Part shown: piece after piece, positions 19,583-27,292 of the stretch
Position numbering within the stretch: position 1 is the first letter of the stretch
Layout: every line of letters starts with the position of its first letter
Virus record (IMG/VR): IMGVR_UViG_3300047319_001031
Coordinates: 1 to 64,000 of that record
Strand: one strand, 5' to 3'
Source: a virus
DNA: 64,000 nt
The notes under the pieces: generated by a model
Told to the model about the DNA's origin: nothing
Databases searched by the model: none
The model's input: the letters and a program-made list of their open reading frames with translations, nothing else
Program-made: the position numbers and the translations under genes

Positions 19583-20194
19583 ATGGCTGCTAAACAACTG
19601 GATCTGGTGATCGAGCAGGGCAAGACATTCTCCCGGGTGATTCGGTGGGAGACAGAAAACCTTGTTTGGCGGGCGATCACGGCGATTGATCAGGTTGCAC
19701 CTATGCGGGTTACGTCGCTTGCGCACGGCATACCGGATGGCTGGCGCGCGGCGATCACGGATGTGGTCGGCATGCTGCAGGCCAACGCGCTGCACACGCC
19801 GCCATGGGACAACGAGCTGCAGCTGGTGGCGTTTGCCGGCGCCAGCGCTGTGCTGTTCCCCAACGTCTCGGCCGCGAGCTTCGATCCGTACGAGTCGGGG
19901 GGCTACCTCGTGTACTACGACCCGGTGGATCTTGCCGGTATGACAGCGCGGATGAAGATCAAGGATCAGGTGGGTGGCAATGAGCTGGAATCGATCGTGA
20001 CGAAAGCTGGCACCGGCTTCGTGATCGACGATCTGGCCAAGACCATCACGCTTACGATCACTCCCGTGGATACGGCGTTGTTCGAGTGGCAGACCGGTGT
20101 CTACGATTTGGAAATGGTTGATGGGTCGAGTGGCGATGTCGTGGCCATTCTGTCGGGTGCGGTAACGGTCACCGAGGAAGTCACCACAGCATGA
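19583..20194 (+). CDS. Tail-region beta protein
   Basis: A 203-residue protein that starts LDLVIEQGKTFSRVIRWET and ends in strands typical of phage tail or fibre-associated proteins (ITLTITPVDTALFEW; GVYDLEMVDGSSGDVVAIL). The C-terminal half looks like a small immunoglobulin-like beta domain. Its stop overlaps the next start (ATGA). It probably belongs to the tail-tip or fibre assembly. Confidence 0.65.
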   Translation: MAAKQLDLVIEQGKTFSRVIRWETENLVWRAITAIDQVAPMRVTSLAHGIPDGWRAAITDVVGMLQANALHTPPWDNELQLVAFAGASAVLFPNVSAASFDPYESGGYLVYYDPVDLAGMTARMKIKDQVGGNELESIVTKAGTGFVIDDLAKTITLTITPVDTALFEWQTGVYDLEMVDGSSGDVVAILSGAVTVTEEVTTA

Positions 20195-20388
20195 AAATTG
20201 ACATGGTGAACGTCCCTGAGTTGTGGGACGTCCCGAACGCTATCGAAGCACAGATTGTGATCACCAGAGTGCCATGTGGTACGTGTTACACCACGGCGTT
20301 TTACGATGTGCGGAACGTTCTGCTACGGCAGGATCAGCACGTCGTCGTGGACAAGTTCCAATCGCTTAACGGCGCAGCGTCTCTCTAG
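20191..20388 (+). CDS. Small protein coupled to the previous gene
   Basis: A 65-residue protein starting inside the previous stop codon (ATGA overlap), which argues for translational coupling. It contains a CGTC cysteine pair near residue 30 and otherwise alternates strand-like segments. No family was recognised. Confidence 0.6.
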   Translation: MKIDMVNVPELWDVPNAIEAQIVITRVPCGTCYTTAFYDVRNVLLRQDQHVVVDKFQSLNGAASL

Positions 20389-20400
20389 GGAGTAGCGACT

Positions 20401-20841
20401 ATGGCCTTTACCGGCAGCTATATGTGCACGAGCTTCAAAGCCGAGCTGGCCAAGGCCCAGCATAACTTCTCGGCGGCTGGGGGTCACTCGTTCAAGATCG
20501 CGCTCTATGACAACACGGCGACGTTGAACGCTGCGACAACGGCGTACACCAGCGCGGGCGAACTTGCGGCTGCGGGTGGGTACGGGACGGGCGGGCAGGC
20601 ACTGGCGGCGAACATTGATCCAACGACGGGTGGCACGACCGCGTTCTGGAGCTGGACCGCCAATCCGCAGTGGGTGACGGCAACGTTCACAACGTACGGC
20701 GCGCTGATCTACAACTTCACCAACAGCAACAAGGCCGTCGCAGTGCTCGACTTCGGTGGTGCGAAGCCGGTGTCGTCGGGTACGTTCACGATCGTGCTGC
20801 CGACCAACGACGCCAGCAATGCCATTCTACGCATCGCTTGA
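20401..20841 (+). CDS. Virion-associated beta protein
   Basis: A 146-residue Ala/Thr/Gly-rich protein with strands (FKIALYDNTATLN; YGALIYNFTNSNKAVAVLDFGG; GTFTIVLP). This pattern is common in small tail proteins of podoviruses. GGGAG precedes the ATG. No catalytic motif is seen. Confidence 0.65.
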   Translation: MAFTGSYMCTSFKAELAKAQHNFSAAGGHSFKIALYDNTATLNAATTAYTSAGELAAAGGYGTGGQALAANIDPTTGGTTAFWSWTANPQWVTATFTTYGALIYNFTNSNKAVAVLDFGGAKPVSSGTFTIVLPTNDASNAILRIA

Positions 20842-20947
20842 TTGGGACTGGGCGGATCTCGCGATGGCAGCGCCGTTGGTCTTGCTGATGCCGATTCTTG
20901 CGCTCTATGTTTTGCGGTGTAAGCGCAAGCGCAAATCGAAGGAATAG
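20819..20947 (+). CDS. Small membrane protein, 42 residues
   Basis: The frame runs from an ATG inside the end of the previous gene to 20947. An acidic aromatic N-terminus (SLDWDWADL) is followed by one hydrophobic segment (LVLLMPILALYVL) and a strongly basic tail (KRKRKSKE), so the C-terminus should be cytoplasmic. A shorter version could start at the internal ATG at 20864, which has GGGCGG upstream. A small holin-like or anchor peptide is possible. Confidence 0.55.
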   Translation: MPFYASLDWDWADLAMAAPLVLLMPILALYVLRCKRKRKSKE

Positions 20948-20949
20948 TC

Positions 20950-21120
20950 ATGACGGTCACCCACAAGTTCGCCTCAGTCATCAGCGACGCTGCTGACACC
21001 ACACTGGTGCGCCCGTCGAACTGGAACGATACGCACACTGTGCTGATCAACGATGTTGTGGAGGTCCCGGTTGCCGCCTCTGCGCTGATGGTAGCTGCCG
21101 CGCTTAACGGAGCGTTCTAA
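20950..21120 (+). CDS. Short tail-fibre N-terminus-like protein
   Basis: A 56-residue protein. The pattern THKFASVISDAADTTLVRPSNWN (seen in two parts, residues 4-27) is a recurring N-terminal attachment signature of phage tail-fibre proteins, but here the ORF ends after 56 residues at TAATG, overlapping the next start. It may be a stand-alone attachment module or the remnant of a longer fibre. Confidence 0.65.
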   Translation: MTVTHKFASVISDAADTTLVRPSNWNDTHTVLINDVVEVPVAASALMVAAALNGAF

Positions 21121-21515
21121 TGCCCGCCAACGTCAACGCGATCTTTCCGGTAACGCCTAACTGGGGCGTAGCTGCACTCTCGACGGGTCTCACAACGCGC
21201 ACGGTGGTCGGTGTCGCAGGGCTAACGTTGCTGCTGGCAGCGGGTGGGAACGGTACGCGGGTTGACAGCATCACCATGCTTGCAACGGGCACGACCACGG
21301 CGGGTGTCATTCGCTTGTGGAAGTACAGTGGATCGGGCAACGCAGCGCTGGTTTCCGAGACGCTGGTAACCGCTGTTGTTCCGTCGACGAGTCAGGCTGT
21401 GTGGTCAGCTGAACAAGCCCCAGTTAACTACGCGCTTGAAGCTGGTGAGAGCTTGTATGCGTCGACGCATAACTCCGAGGGCTTCAACGTTCATGCGCGT
21501 GGTGGCGATTACTAG
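21120..21515 (+). CDS. Tail/fibre beta protein
   Basis: A 131-residue protein whose ATG overlaps the previous stop (TAATG). It is Ala/Gly/Thr/Val-rich with regular strands, consistent with a small beta-sandwich. The last 60 residues (ALVSETLVTAVVPSTSQAVW and following) are Ser/Ala-rich. It is probably a virion surface or receptor-binding accessory protein. Confidence 0.6.
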   Translation: MPANVNAIFPVTPNWGVAALSTGLTTRTVVGVAGLTLLLAAGGNGTRVDSITMLATGTTTAGVIRLWKYSGSGNAALVSETLVTAVVPSTSQAVWSAEQAPVNYALEAGESLYASTHNSEGFNVHARGGDY

Positions 21516-21517
21516 CC

Positions 21518-22702
21518 ATGTTTCCACAGGCAGCACCTGCCGGTTGCCTCAGCGTCAACGGCGACCTGATCTTCAACAAGCCGAAGAGCCGGGTTACGAT
21601 TTTTGCACAAGGCAGTCGGGCTGAAGCGCGCACAATATTTACCGCTGCGCCGGGACAGAATGCCATCTTTGGCGCTATGCCCGGCTCCGGTGCGCCTACT
21701 GCCGGGATTCAGGTGTACAGCGTCAATCTGGATTCTGCATTGCCGGGCGGATTTCGTTATGGCGATCTTCGTGCAACACCCGGCTTCATTCAGCTTACTT
21801 GCGCGGCGCTTGGTCCAGATAGTGGTGGTACGGGAGCGCCGACGCCGTGGCCACTTCGTTTTTTGGTAAATGGTCGGCAGCACATTATTGGTATTGACGG
21901 TTCGTGGAGCTTCAACGGTGGTCAGACGATTCTCGACACGAATGGCAATCTTGGATTAGGCGTTGCACCCGCAGTAAAACTTGAGATTGGACCGGGCGGG
22001 ATGCTGCAATTCGATTCACCCGGGGGAAATTCGTTTCGTAATGGGTACCCCAACAGCGATCTGCTGCTGACGTGGAATTTCAACGCTGGCGCTACGATCA
22101 TGTCGTTGGACAATGCTGGCAATCTTGCGATTGCGGGTACGTTTAACGCGGCGGGTGGCGTTACTGGTTTGCCTACTCCTGCAATGGTGCGAATCGCACA
22201 AGTGGTGTGCGCCGGTTCGCAGACGACCGTAGATTTTTCTGGTATCCCGGCTGGATACACCAATCTGATGGTGGTGTGGCAGGGCCGCTCGACCAGTGCG
22301 GCAGTCGGTGACAACAAAATGAAGTTGATGATAAACGGAGACACTATCTCGGGGCATTACCAAGCGGGGCAATACGGCTCGCACGCCAGCACGGTCAATA
22401 CGGCCGGGACCACGGCAGCGACGACCGCGGGTGCTGACATTGGCGATATGCCGGGAACTACCTCGGTCGCCGTGGCGAGTGGCACAGGGACACTCCTTAT
22501 CCCCGGTTATTCCGGCACCACCTTTGTTAAGCAAGTGCTTTCGGACAGCGTCGAGTTCTATATCAACAACACTACCGGCCTGCCGCGCGTGGTGCGTGCG
22601 TTTCAATGGTCGGTGGCATCGGCCATCAACCAATTGACTTTTTCACTGGTGGCCGGAAATTTTCTCGATGGCTCCACTTTCACTGTGTATGGATTGGCTT
22701 AG
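21518..22702 (+). CDS. Putative tail fibre or spike protein
   Basis: A 394-residue Gly/Thr/Asn-rich protein. The central region has the short repeating DTNGNLGLG and LDNAGNLAIAG motifs that precede C-terminal domains in many fibres. The C-terminal 190 residues look like a globular beta domain. It follows two small fibre-like genes. Receptor binding is a reasonable inference. No chaperone/peptidase motif was seen. Confidence 0.7.
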   Translation: MFPQAAPAGCLSVNGDLIFNKPKSRVTIFAQGSRAEARTIFTAAPGQNAIFGAMPGSGAPTAGIQVYSVNLDSALPGGFRYGDLRATPGFIQLTCAALGPDSGGTGAPTPWPLRFLVNGRQHIIGIDGSWSFNGGQTILDTNGNLGLGVAPAVKLEIGPGGMLQFDSPGGNSFRNGYPNSDLLLTWNFNAGATIMSLDNAGNLAIAGTFNAAGGVTGLPTPAMVRIAQVVCAGSQTTVDFSGIPAGYTNLMVVWQGRSTSAAVGDNKMKLMINGDTISGHYQAGQYGSHASTVNTAGTTAATTAGADIGDMPGTTSVAVASGTGTLLIPGYSGTTFVKQVLSDSVEFYINNTTGLPRVVRAFQWSVASAINQLTFSLVAGNFLDGSTFTVYGLA

Positions 22703-22712
22703 GAGAGGGTAG

Positions 22713-22862
22713 ATGGATCTCGTGTTACGCGTCACCGAAGAAGAAGCCAACGTCATCGTCAACGCGTTGGCCAATATGCCGTACGGCATGGTGCGCGAGC
22801 TGATGCCCAAGCTCGAAGCGCAGTTCAAAGAGCAGATGACGCTCCCCGCATTGGTGAAGTGA
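22713..22862 (+). CDS. Small acidic helical protein, 49 residues
   Basis: A short gene with GGAGAG upstream. The product (MDLVLRVTEEEANVIVNAL and onward) predicts two helices and no membrane segment. It lies between two fibre-like genes and could be a small assembly factor. Function unknown. Confidence 0.65.
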   Translation: MDLVLRVTEEEANVIVNALANMPYGMVRELMPKLEAQFKEQMTLPALVK

Positions 22863-22868
22863 TCGATC

Positions 22869-24881
22869 GTGGCAATAAGAAAATTCTATCTTGACGAATT
22901 TGTAGCATCGCCTACTCAGTTTCCTCGGGCGTTTGAGGGAAGTGTTCCGGCAGATTCGCCAGTCTCCCCTAATACCAGTGGCGCGTTGTTCTGGGGTGCC
23001 CCCACAAGTCAAACCGGTTATGGGCAAGGTTTTCATACTGGTGGGAATGATCCACTAGCTGCAACGGTAAAACCGTCGACGGCTGTTCCTGATAGCACCC
23101 GGGGCGATTCTTACAGGTTGGATGGACCGATTACCGGTGTGTTTGCTGCCGGTACGTGGACGCTCAGCTACAGATTTATTTTTACAGGGACAACTGCAGG
23201 CAATGTTGGATTCGCAGTGTCTGTCCGAGTATTCCGGTCATCCAATGCAGATGGATCGGGGGCTACCGAAATAACGTCGGGGGTTTTAGCTGGCAGTTCT
23301 GCAACGCTTACAAGTGTGTATACGCAGGTGACGTCTTCCATTGCGTGGAGCGCGCCAGCGCTTACACTTGTTAACGAATACCTGTTTTTCAAAACTGCGA
23401 TACAAGTAACATCCCCGAGTGCCACCGGGCGGGGGCCACAGACGGCTGTTGGCAGCAACGCATTCATTACCACAACGAATTTTAGTGCTGACCAATCAGT
23501 CACTGTGCTCGGTGTTGTTGGCACGGCGCTCCTTGGTACTGCTGGCGCGGTCATCGGTGTAGGTGCTGTTCCCAATGTTGTTGCTCCCGCAGTTACTTCA
23601 GTCGGCACCCCCGGTATCGAGGTCTTCTACGCGCAGGACACCGGCAATCCTGCGTACGGACGCAACGTACCGTTCATTGGCATCGCACCGAGCAATCTGG
23701 TTAACGTCGGTGTTAATGGTGTGGTTGGTGCAGGTGCTGTTGGACGAGTTAGTGCGGGCATTGAGGGTGGTGCATTCGAACCTGCTGCGTTTCAGAATGA
23801 TGCATTTCAGGTCGTGCTGCCGGGCACTAACGTTCCGGTTACAGGCGTCTACGGCACTGCGCTGCTGAACCCCAACGTCGGTCTTGCGGGCGGATACAGG
23901 GTCGTCTCGGTTAGCGGCGTGCTGGCGAGCGCGTTCGTTAACAACAGTCCGCCAATTCTTGGCGGTATACAGATCGGCATCGGTGCGCCGGTCACGGGCG
24001 TGTTTGGTACTGGTCAGGTCGGCATCGTCAATGCGTCGGCCGCGCTGATCGCACCCAGTGTTGTTGCATACGGCATCGTCGGCACGGTCCTGATTCAGTC
24101 GGATCTTAGCTTCACGCTGCCGCGCGGGCTTTACGATCTGCGTCCGATGCGCGGTCGACTCGGGCGCATCAGTTTGCAGACAGGAGCGAACCCGACACTC
24201 ACCGGGCTGCAAGCGACTGGCATGGTGGGCAACGTGGTGTACGAGTCGAGCGTGAGCCCTGCCGGATTGCAAGTGGTCGGCCTACTGGGCGGTGTCTCGA
24301 CGCGCACGGATTTCGGTGTCATTCCTGCCGGGTTGCAGGCGGTCGGTGTGCTCGGGCAGCTGGTCTACAAGAACAGCTACGCGATCGCAGGCGTGCGTGG
24401 CACAGGCGCGGTGGGTGTGCCCACAGTGAACATTCCCGCGCGAGTCAGTGAGACCGGTGTCGCTGCGGCAGGTGGCGTTGGCGTGGTGGGTTTCCGTGTC
24501 GACTGCAATGTGTCAGTCGCCGGGCTGCAGGCTGTGATGGCGCTGGGGACCACGAGCATCCGGGTGAATCCGAGCGTGGCGGTTGCCGGGCTGGCGTCGA
24601 TCGGACAGGTGGGCAGCACGGTCGAGGAATCCGCCTATGCGGTGCTGGGCGTGCGGGGGAAGGGGCATGTCGGTGTGCCATCTCCTACCTACGCCGTGGA
24701 CTTCCGCCATGGTGTGCAGGGCACGGGACAGGTAGGTGCGGTTACCATTCGAAACGACTACACTATGTTCCCAACGGGTGTATACGGTATTGGCATCGTT
24801 GGTGTACCAGAATATCCGCACCTTATATCGCCCGCGGATACTGACAAGATGATCTACACTCGCGCACCACAGCCGAGGTAG
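22869..24881 (+). CDS. Repetitive Gly/Val-rich virion protein
   Basis: A 670-residue protein from a GTG start. The N-terminal 200 residues look like a carbohydrate- or adhesion-type beta domain. The C-terminal two thirds are built of degenerate repeats of about 22 residues centred on G[VL]xGTGxVG or AGLQAVGxLG, with about nine clear units between residues 440 and 655 and looser ones before. Such repeats suggest a long beta-solenoid shaft. It probably forms a fibre or spike stem. Confidence 0.7.
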   Translation: MAIRKFYLDEFVASPTQFPRAFEGSVPADSPVSPNTSGALFWGAPTSQTGYGQGFHTGGNDPLAATVKPSTAVPDSTRGDSYRLDGPITGVFAAGTWTLSYRFIFTGTTAGNVGFAVSVRVFRSSNADGSGATEITSGVLAGSSATLTSVYTQVTSSIAWSAPALTLVNEYLFFKTAIQVTSPSATGRGPQTAVGSNAFITTTNFSADQSVTVLGVVGTALLGTAGAVIGVGAVPNVVAPAVTSVGTPGIEVFYAQDTGNPAYGRNVPFIGIAPSNLVNVGVNGVVGAGAVGRVSAGIEGGAFEPAAFQNDAFQVVLPGTNVPVTGVYGTALLNPNVGLAGGYRVVSVSGVLASAFVNNSPPILGGIQIGIGAPVTGVFGTGQVGIVNASAALIAPSVVAYGIVGTVLIQSDLSFTLPRGLYDLRPMRGRLGRISLQTGANPTLTGLQATGMVGNVVYESSVSPAGLQVVGLLGGVSTRTDFGVIPAGLQAVGVLGQLVYKNSYAIAGVRGTGAVGVPTVNIPARVSETGVAAAGGVGVVGFRVDCNVSVAGLQAVMALGTTSIRVNPSVAVAGLASIGQVGSTVEESAYAVLGVRGKGHVGVPSPTYAVDFRHGVQGTGQVGAVTIRNDYTMFPTGVYGIGIVGVPEYPHLISPADTDKMIYTRAPQPR

Positions 24882-24883
24882 TA

Positions 24884-25090
24884 ATGATCGATTCCAACTT
24901 CGTCTATACACGTCCCACCGTCGAGCGAATTGTTGTGCGGCCCGGGCGGGTAATGGTGGTGACGCGCTACCAGCTGACGCGGATCGATGTGCGCACCGGG
25001 CAGCCGGATCTCACGGTCCGCAGCATGGTCGAGACGATCAACATTCGCCTGCGTCCTGATGACATCTGGGTTCGCGATGCCACGCCATAA
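24884..25090 (+). CDS. Small basic beta protein
   Basis: A 68-residue protein with alternating strands (RIVVRPGRVMVVTRYQLTRI). Its end overlaps the likely start of the next gene by 14 nt. No family was recognised. Codon use matches the neighbours. Confidence 0.6.
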   Translation: MIDSNFVYTRPTVERIVVRPGRVMVVTRYQLTRIDVRTGQPDLTVRSMVETINIRLRPDDIWVRDATP

Positions 25091-26381
25091 ACCCCTTGCG
25101 GAAGAGGTCAAGTTCGCGGCGGATTTTGCCGGGCTGGTTAACACCAAGCGCATCAAGGATTTCGGTCAGAAGGCGCTGACGATCGGCACCAATATCGAGA
25201 TCACCGACACCAAGAAGATCGTTCGTCGCAACGGCTACATCCTGAAGGCGACCGGCGCGTACACCGCGATTTATGGCACTGATGCGCAGACGAAGAAGTA
25301 TGCAGTTAAGGCAGGCACCCTGATCGACATCGATCACAAGGGTGTCGAGACTGTGCTGGCGTCAGGGCTTCTCGGCAGCATCTTCACGTGGGATGAGGAC
25401 CCGAACAACAACGTGTACTTCTGCAGTGAGCAGGGCAGCTCGGGCATCATCACCAACGACGGTGCCTTCCTGCCGCTCTCGCTGCCAGTTCCAGTGATTA
25501 CTAGTGCCGGTGTGCTCGATCCGGGCACATGGGAGTACCGGCCGTTTCAGCTGGGCAAGAAGTACAGCGACAGCTCACGCGTACGCATGCAGATCATGGC
25601 GACGTACCTGATGGCTGATGGCCGCGAGACGGCACCGTCTGCAACGATCGAAGTTGCGATCGCACCCGAGATCCGAATGATCCGGGTCATCGTACCCACA
25701 GGTGGTGTTGCTACGCGGGTGTATGCCACGGCTCCCGGAGGATCGTCGTATTACCTCGTGGCGATCAGCACCAACGCGACGATCACTATGCTGGTGCAGA
25801 ACATGAACTGGATGGTGTCCGGGGAAAAGTATCCGTACTCCTCAGCGCTGGAAAGTTTTCCGCCTGATGCGCGGATGCTCTGCCATACGCACGATGGCCG
25901 GCTCATGGCCGCGGTGTTCGATCCGCTTGCGGACATGGGAGCGATCTACATCTCGCTGCCGCTGCAGTATCACCTGTTCAACAAGAGCAGAGATTTTGTC
26001 AGCGTGTCGAGCTGTCCGCTGCTGCTTCTGCCGCACGCCAACGGCGTCATCATCGGCACCAACACCAACATCTACAACTACGTGCCTTCCGCGCACCACA
26101 ACGTGACCGGGGTGGCGAGCCCCGAGTCGCTGACGGAGATCGCCAATTACGGAGTCCCGCCCGGTGGCTGCGGCGACGTCGACAAGGATGGCACTCCGTA
26201 CTTCTGGACTGCCCGCGGCATAGCCAAGGCGATGCCATTTGAGCTGGTCACCCAAGAGCACTTTTATGGTGACCCGGGTGTATACAATAGTGCAATGATC
26301 ATATACGATAGGGGTTACGCTAAATTGGTAGCGTCGACTATCTCGGGGGCACCAACGTTTAACCAGTGGAGTGAGCGATGA
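25077..26381 (+). CDS. Tail-associated protein (beta-propeller-like)
   Basis: The internal ATG at 25077 is preferred over the longer open frame because residues upstream have shadow-like composition. The resulting 434-residue protein starts MPRHKPLAEEVKFAADFAGL. It has repeated short strands with GxxxYTAIYGTD-like turns and ends before the paralogue pair. Similar proteins occur in podovirus tail modules, but no catalytic residues were recognised. The last codons overlap the next gene (ATGA). Confidence 0.7.
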   Translation: MPRHKPLAEEVKFAADFAGLVNTKRIKDFGQKALTIGTNIEITDTKKIVRRNGYILKATGAYTAIYGTDAQTKKYAVKAGTLIDIDHKGVETVLASGLLGSIFTWDEDPNNNVYFCSEQGSSGIITNDGAFLPLSLPVPVITSAGVLDPGTWEYRPFQLGKKYSDSSRVRMQIMATYLMADGRETAPSATIEVAIAPEIRMIRVIVPTGGVATRVYATAPGGSSYYLVAISTNATITMLVQNMNWMVSGEKYPYSSALESFPPDARMLCHTHDGRLMAAVFDPLADMGAIYISLPLQYHLFNKSRDFVSVSSCPLLLLPHANGVIIGTNTNIYNYVPSAHHNVTGVASPESLTEIANYGVPPGGCGDVDKDGTPYFWTARGIAKAMPFELVTQEHFYGDPGVYNSAMIIYDRGYAKLVASTISGAPTFNQWSER

Positions 26382-26833
26382 CCGTCCGCATTAGCACAGG
26401 CATGCGCAATTCGGTTCTGAACGGTGGTGCCAACAATGGCATCGGTGCGGCACTCCGTCTCGGGTTTCTCTACCTCTACGATGGCACCCAGCCGGCGTCA
26501 GCCGATACCGGCGCCACCGGCACGCTGCTCGGTAAGGTCACGATCAACAACGACGGTGTGACTGGTCTGACGTTCGATCCCGCCGCCAATGGCGTGATGC
26601 ACAAAGCCGCGGCCGAGAACTGGCAGTTCCACGGACTAGCTGCTGGCAACGTCGGTTGGTTCCGGTTCTGCGAAGCTACGGACGTACCCGGCAACACCTC
26701 AAGCACCACCAAGCGAGTCGACGGACTGGTGGGCACTGCTGGTGCGGATGCCAACATCTCCAACACGGCGATCGTCGCGGGTGCGATCAGCACGGTCGAT
26801 GACTGGTCGTTCACGATGCCGCCGAGTCTGTAA
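26378..26833 (+). CDS. Tail protein, tandem paralogue A
   Basis: A 151-residue protein sharing length and pattern with the next gene: STGxRNxxL at the start, LGFLxxY near residue 30, a GLT and NGV section near 65-72, and WSFxxP at the end. The two were probably produced by duplication and have diverged strongly. The start overlaps the previous stop (ATGA). Likely a minor tail or fibre-associated subunit. Confidence 0.7.
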   Translation: MTVRISTGMRNSVLNGGANNGIGAALRLGFLYLYDGTQPASADTGATGTLLGKVTINNDGVTGLTFDPAANGVMHKAAAENWQFHGLAAGNVGWFRFCEATDVPGNTSSTTKRVDGLVGTAGADANISNTAIVAGAISTVDDWSFTMPPSL

Positions 26834-27288
26834 TGTCGCTGCAACTGTCGACCGGGTTGCGCAACAAGATGCTGGATACGGCGCCACTGCGCACGATCCT
26901 CAATCTCGGCTTTCTCTCGATCTACAGCAATGCGGGCGCGCTGCCGCCCACCGCAGATGCGGCGCTGGTCGGTGGCACGCATGTGCTGCTCTGCCGGATC
27001 TCGAATAACAACACCACGACCGGTCTGACGTTGGCTGCTGCGGCAGCGAACGGCGTGATCACCAAGAATCTTGCCGAAGTGTGGAGCAAGGCCGCGGTGG
27101 CTTCGGGGCTCGCTGCGTTCTGGCGCTTCGAAGCAGTGGGGGATACCGGAGTGCTGTCAGCTGTGGAAGCGCGGTTGCAGGGACTGTGCGGGCTCGCCGG
27201 ATTCGAGCTGGATGCGCCAAGCCTGAATCTCACGGCGGGTGTGGTGTATCCGGTGAGCAACTGGTCTTTCGCCCTGCCGACACTGTGA
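26833..27288 (+). CDS. Tail protein, tandem paralogue B
   Basis: A 151-residue paralogue of the preceding gene, joined by a TAATG overlap. It keeps the same landmarks (STGLRNKML, LGFLSIY, TTGLTLAAAAANGV, VSNWSFALP) at the same positions. The identical length suggests both form the same fold, perhaps as a heteromer. Confidence 0.7.
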   Translation: MSLQLSTGLRNKMLDTAPLRTILNLGFLSIYSNAGALPPTADAALVGGTHVLLCRISNNNTTTGLTLAAAAANGVITKNLAEVWSKAAVASGLAAFWRFEAVGDTGVLSAVEARLQGLCGLAGFELDAPSLNLTAGVVYPVSNWSFALPTL

Positions 27289-27292
27289 TGCC

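Noticed and set aside
22869-24881. Diversity-generating retroelement target region
   Set aside because: No reverse transcriptase and no variable template repeat pair was seen in the window.
24987-25076. A 30-codon N-terminal extension of the 25077 gene
   Set aside because: It lies in the previous gene, has shadow-like Arg/Ser composition and no ribosome site.
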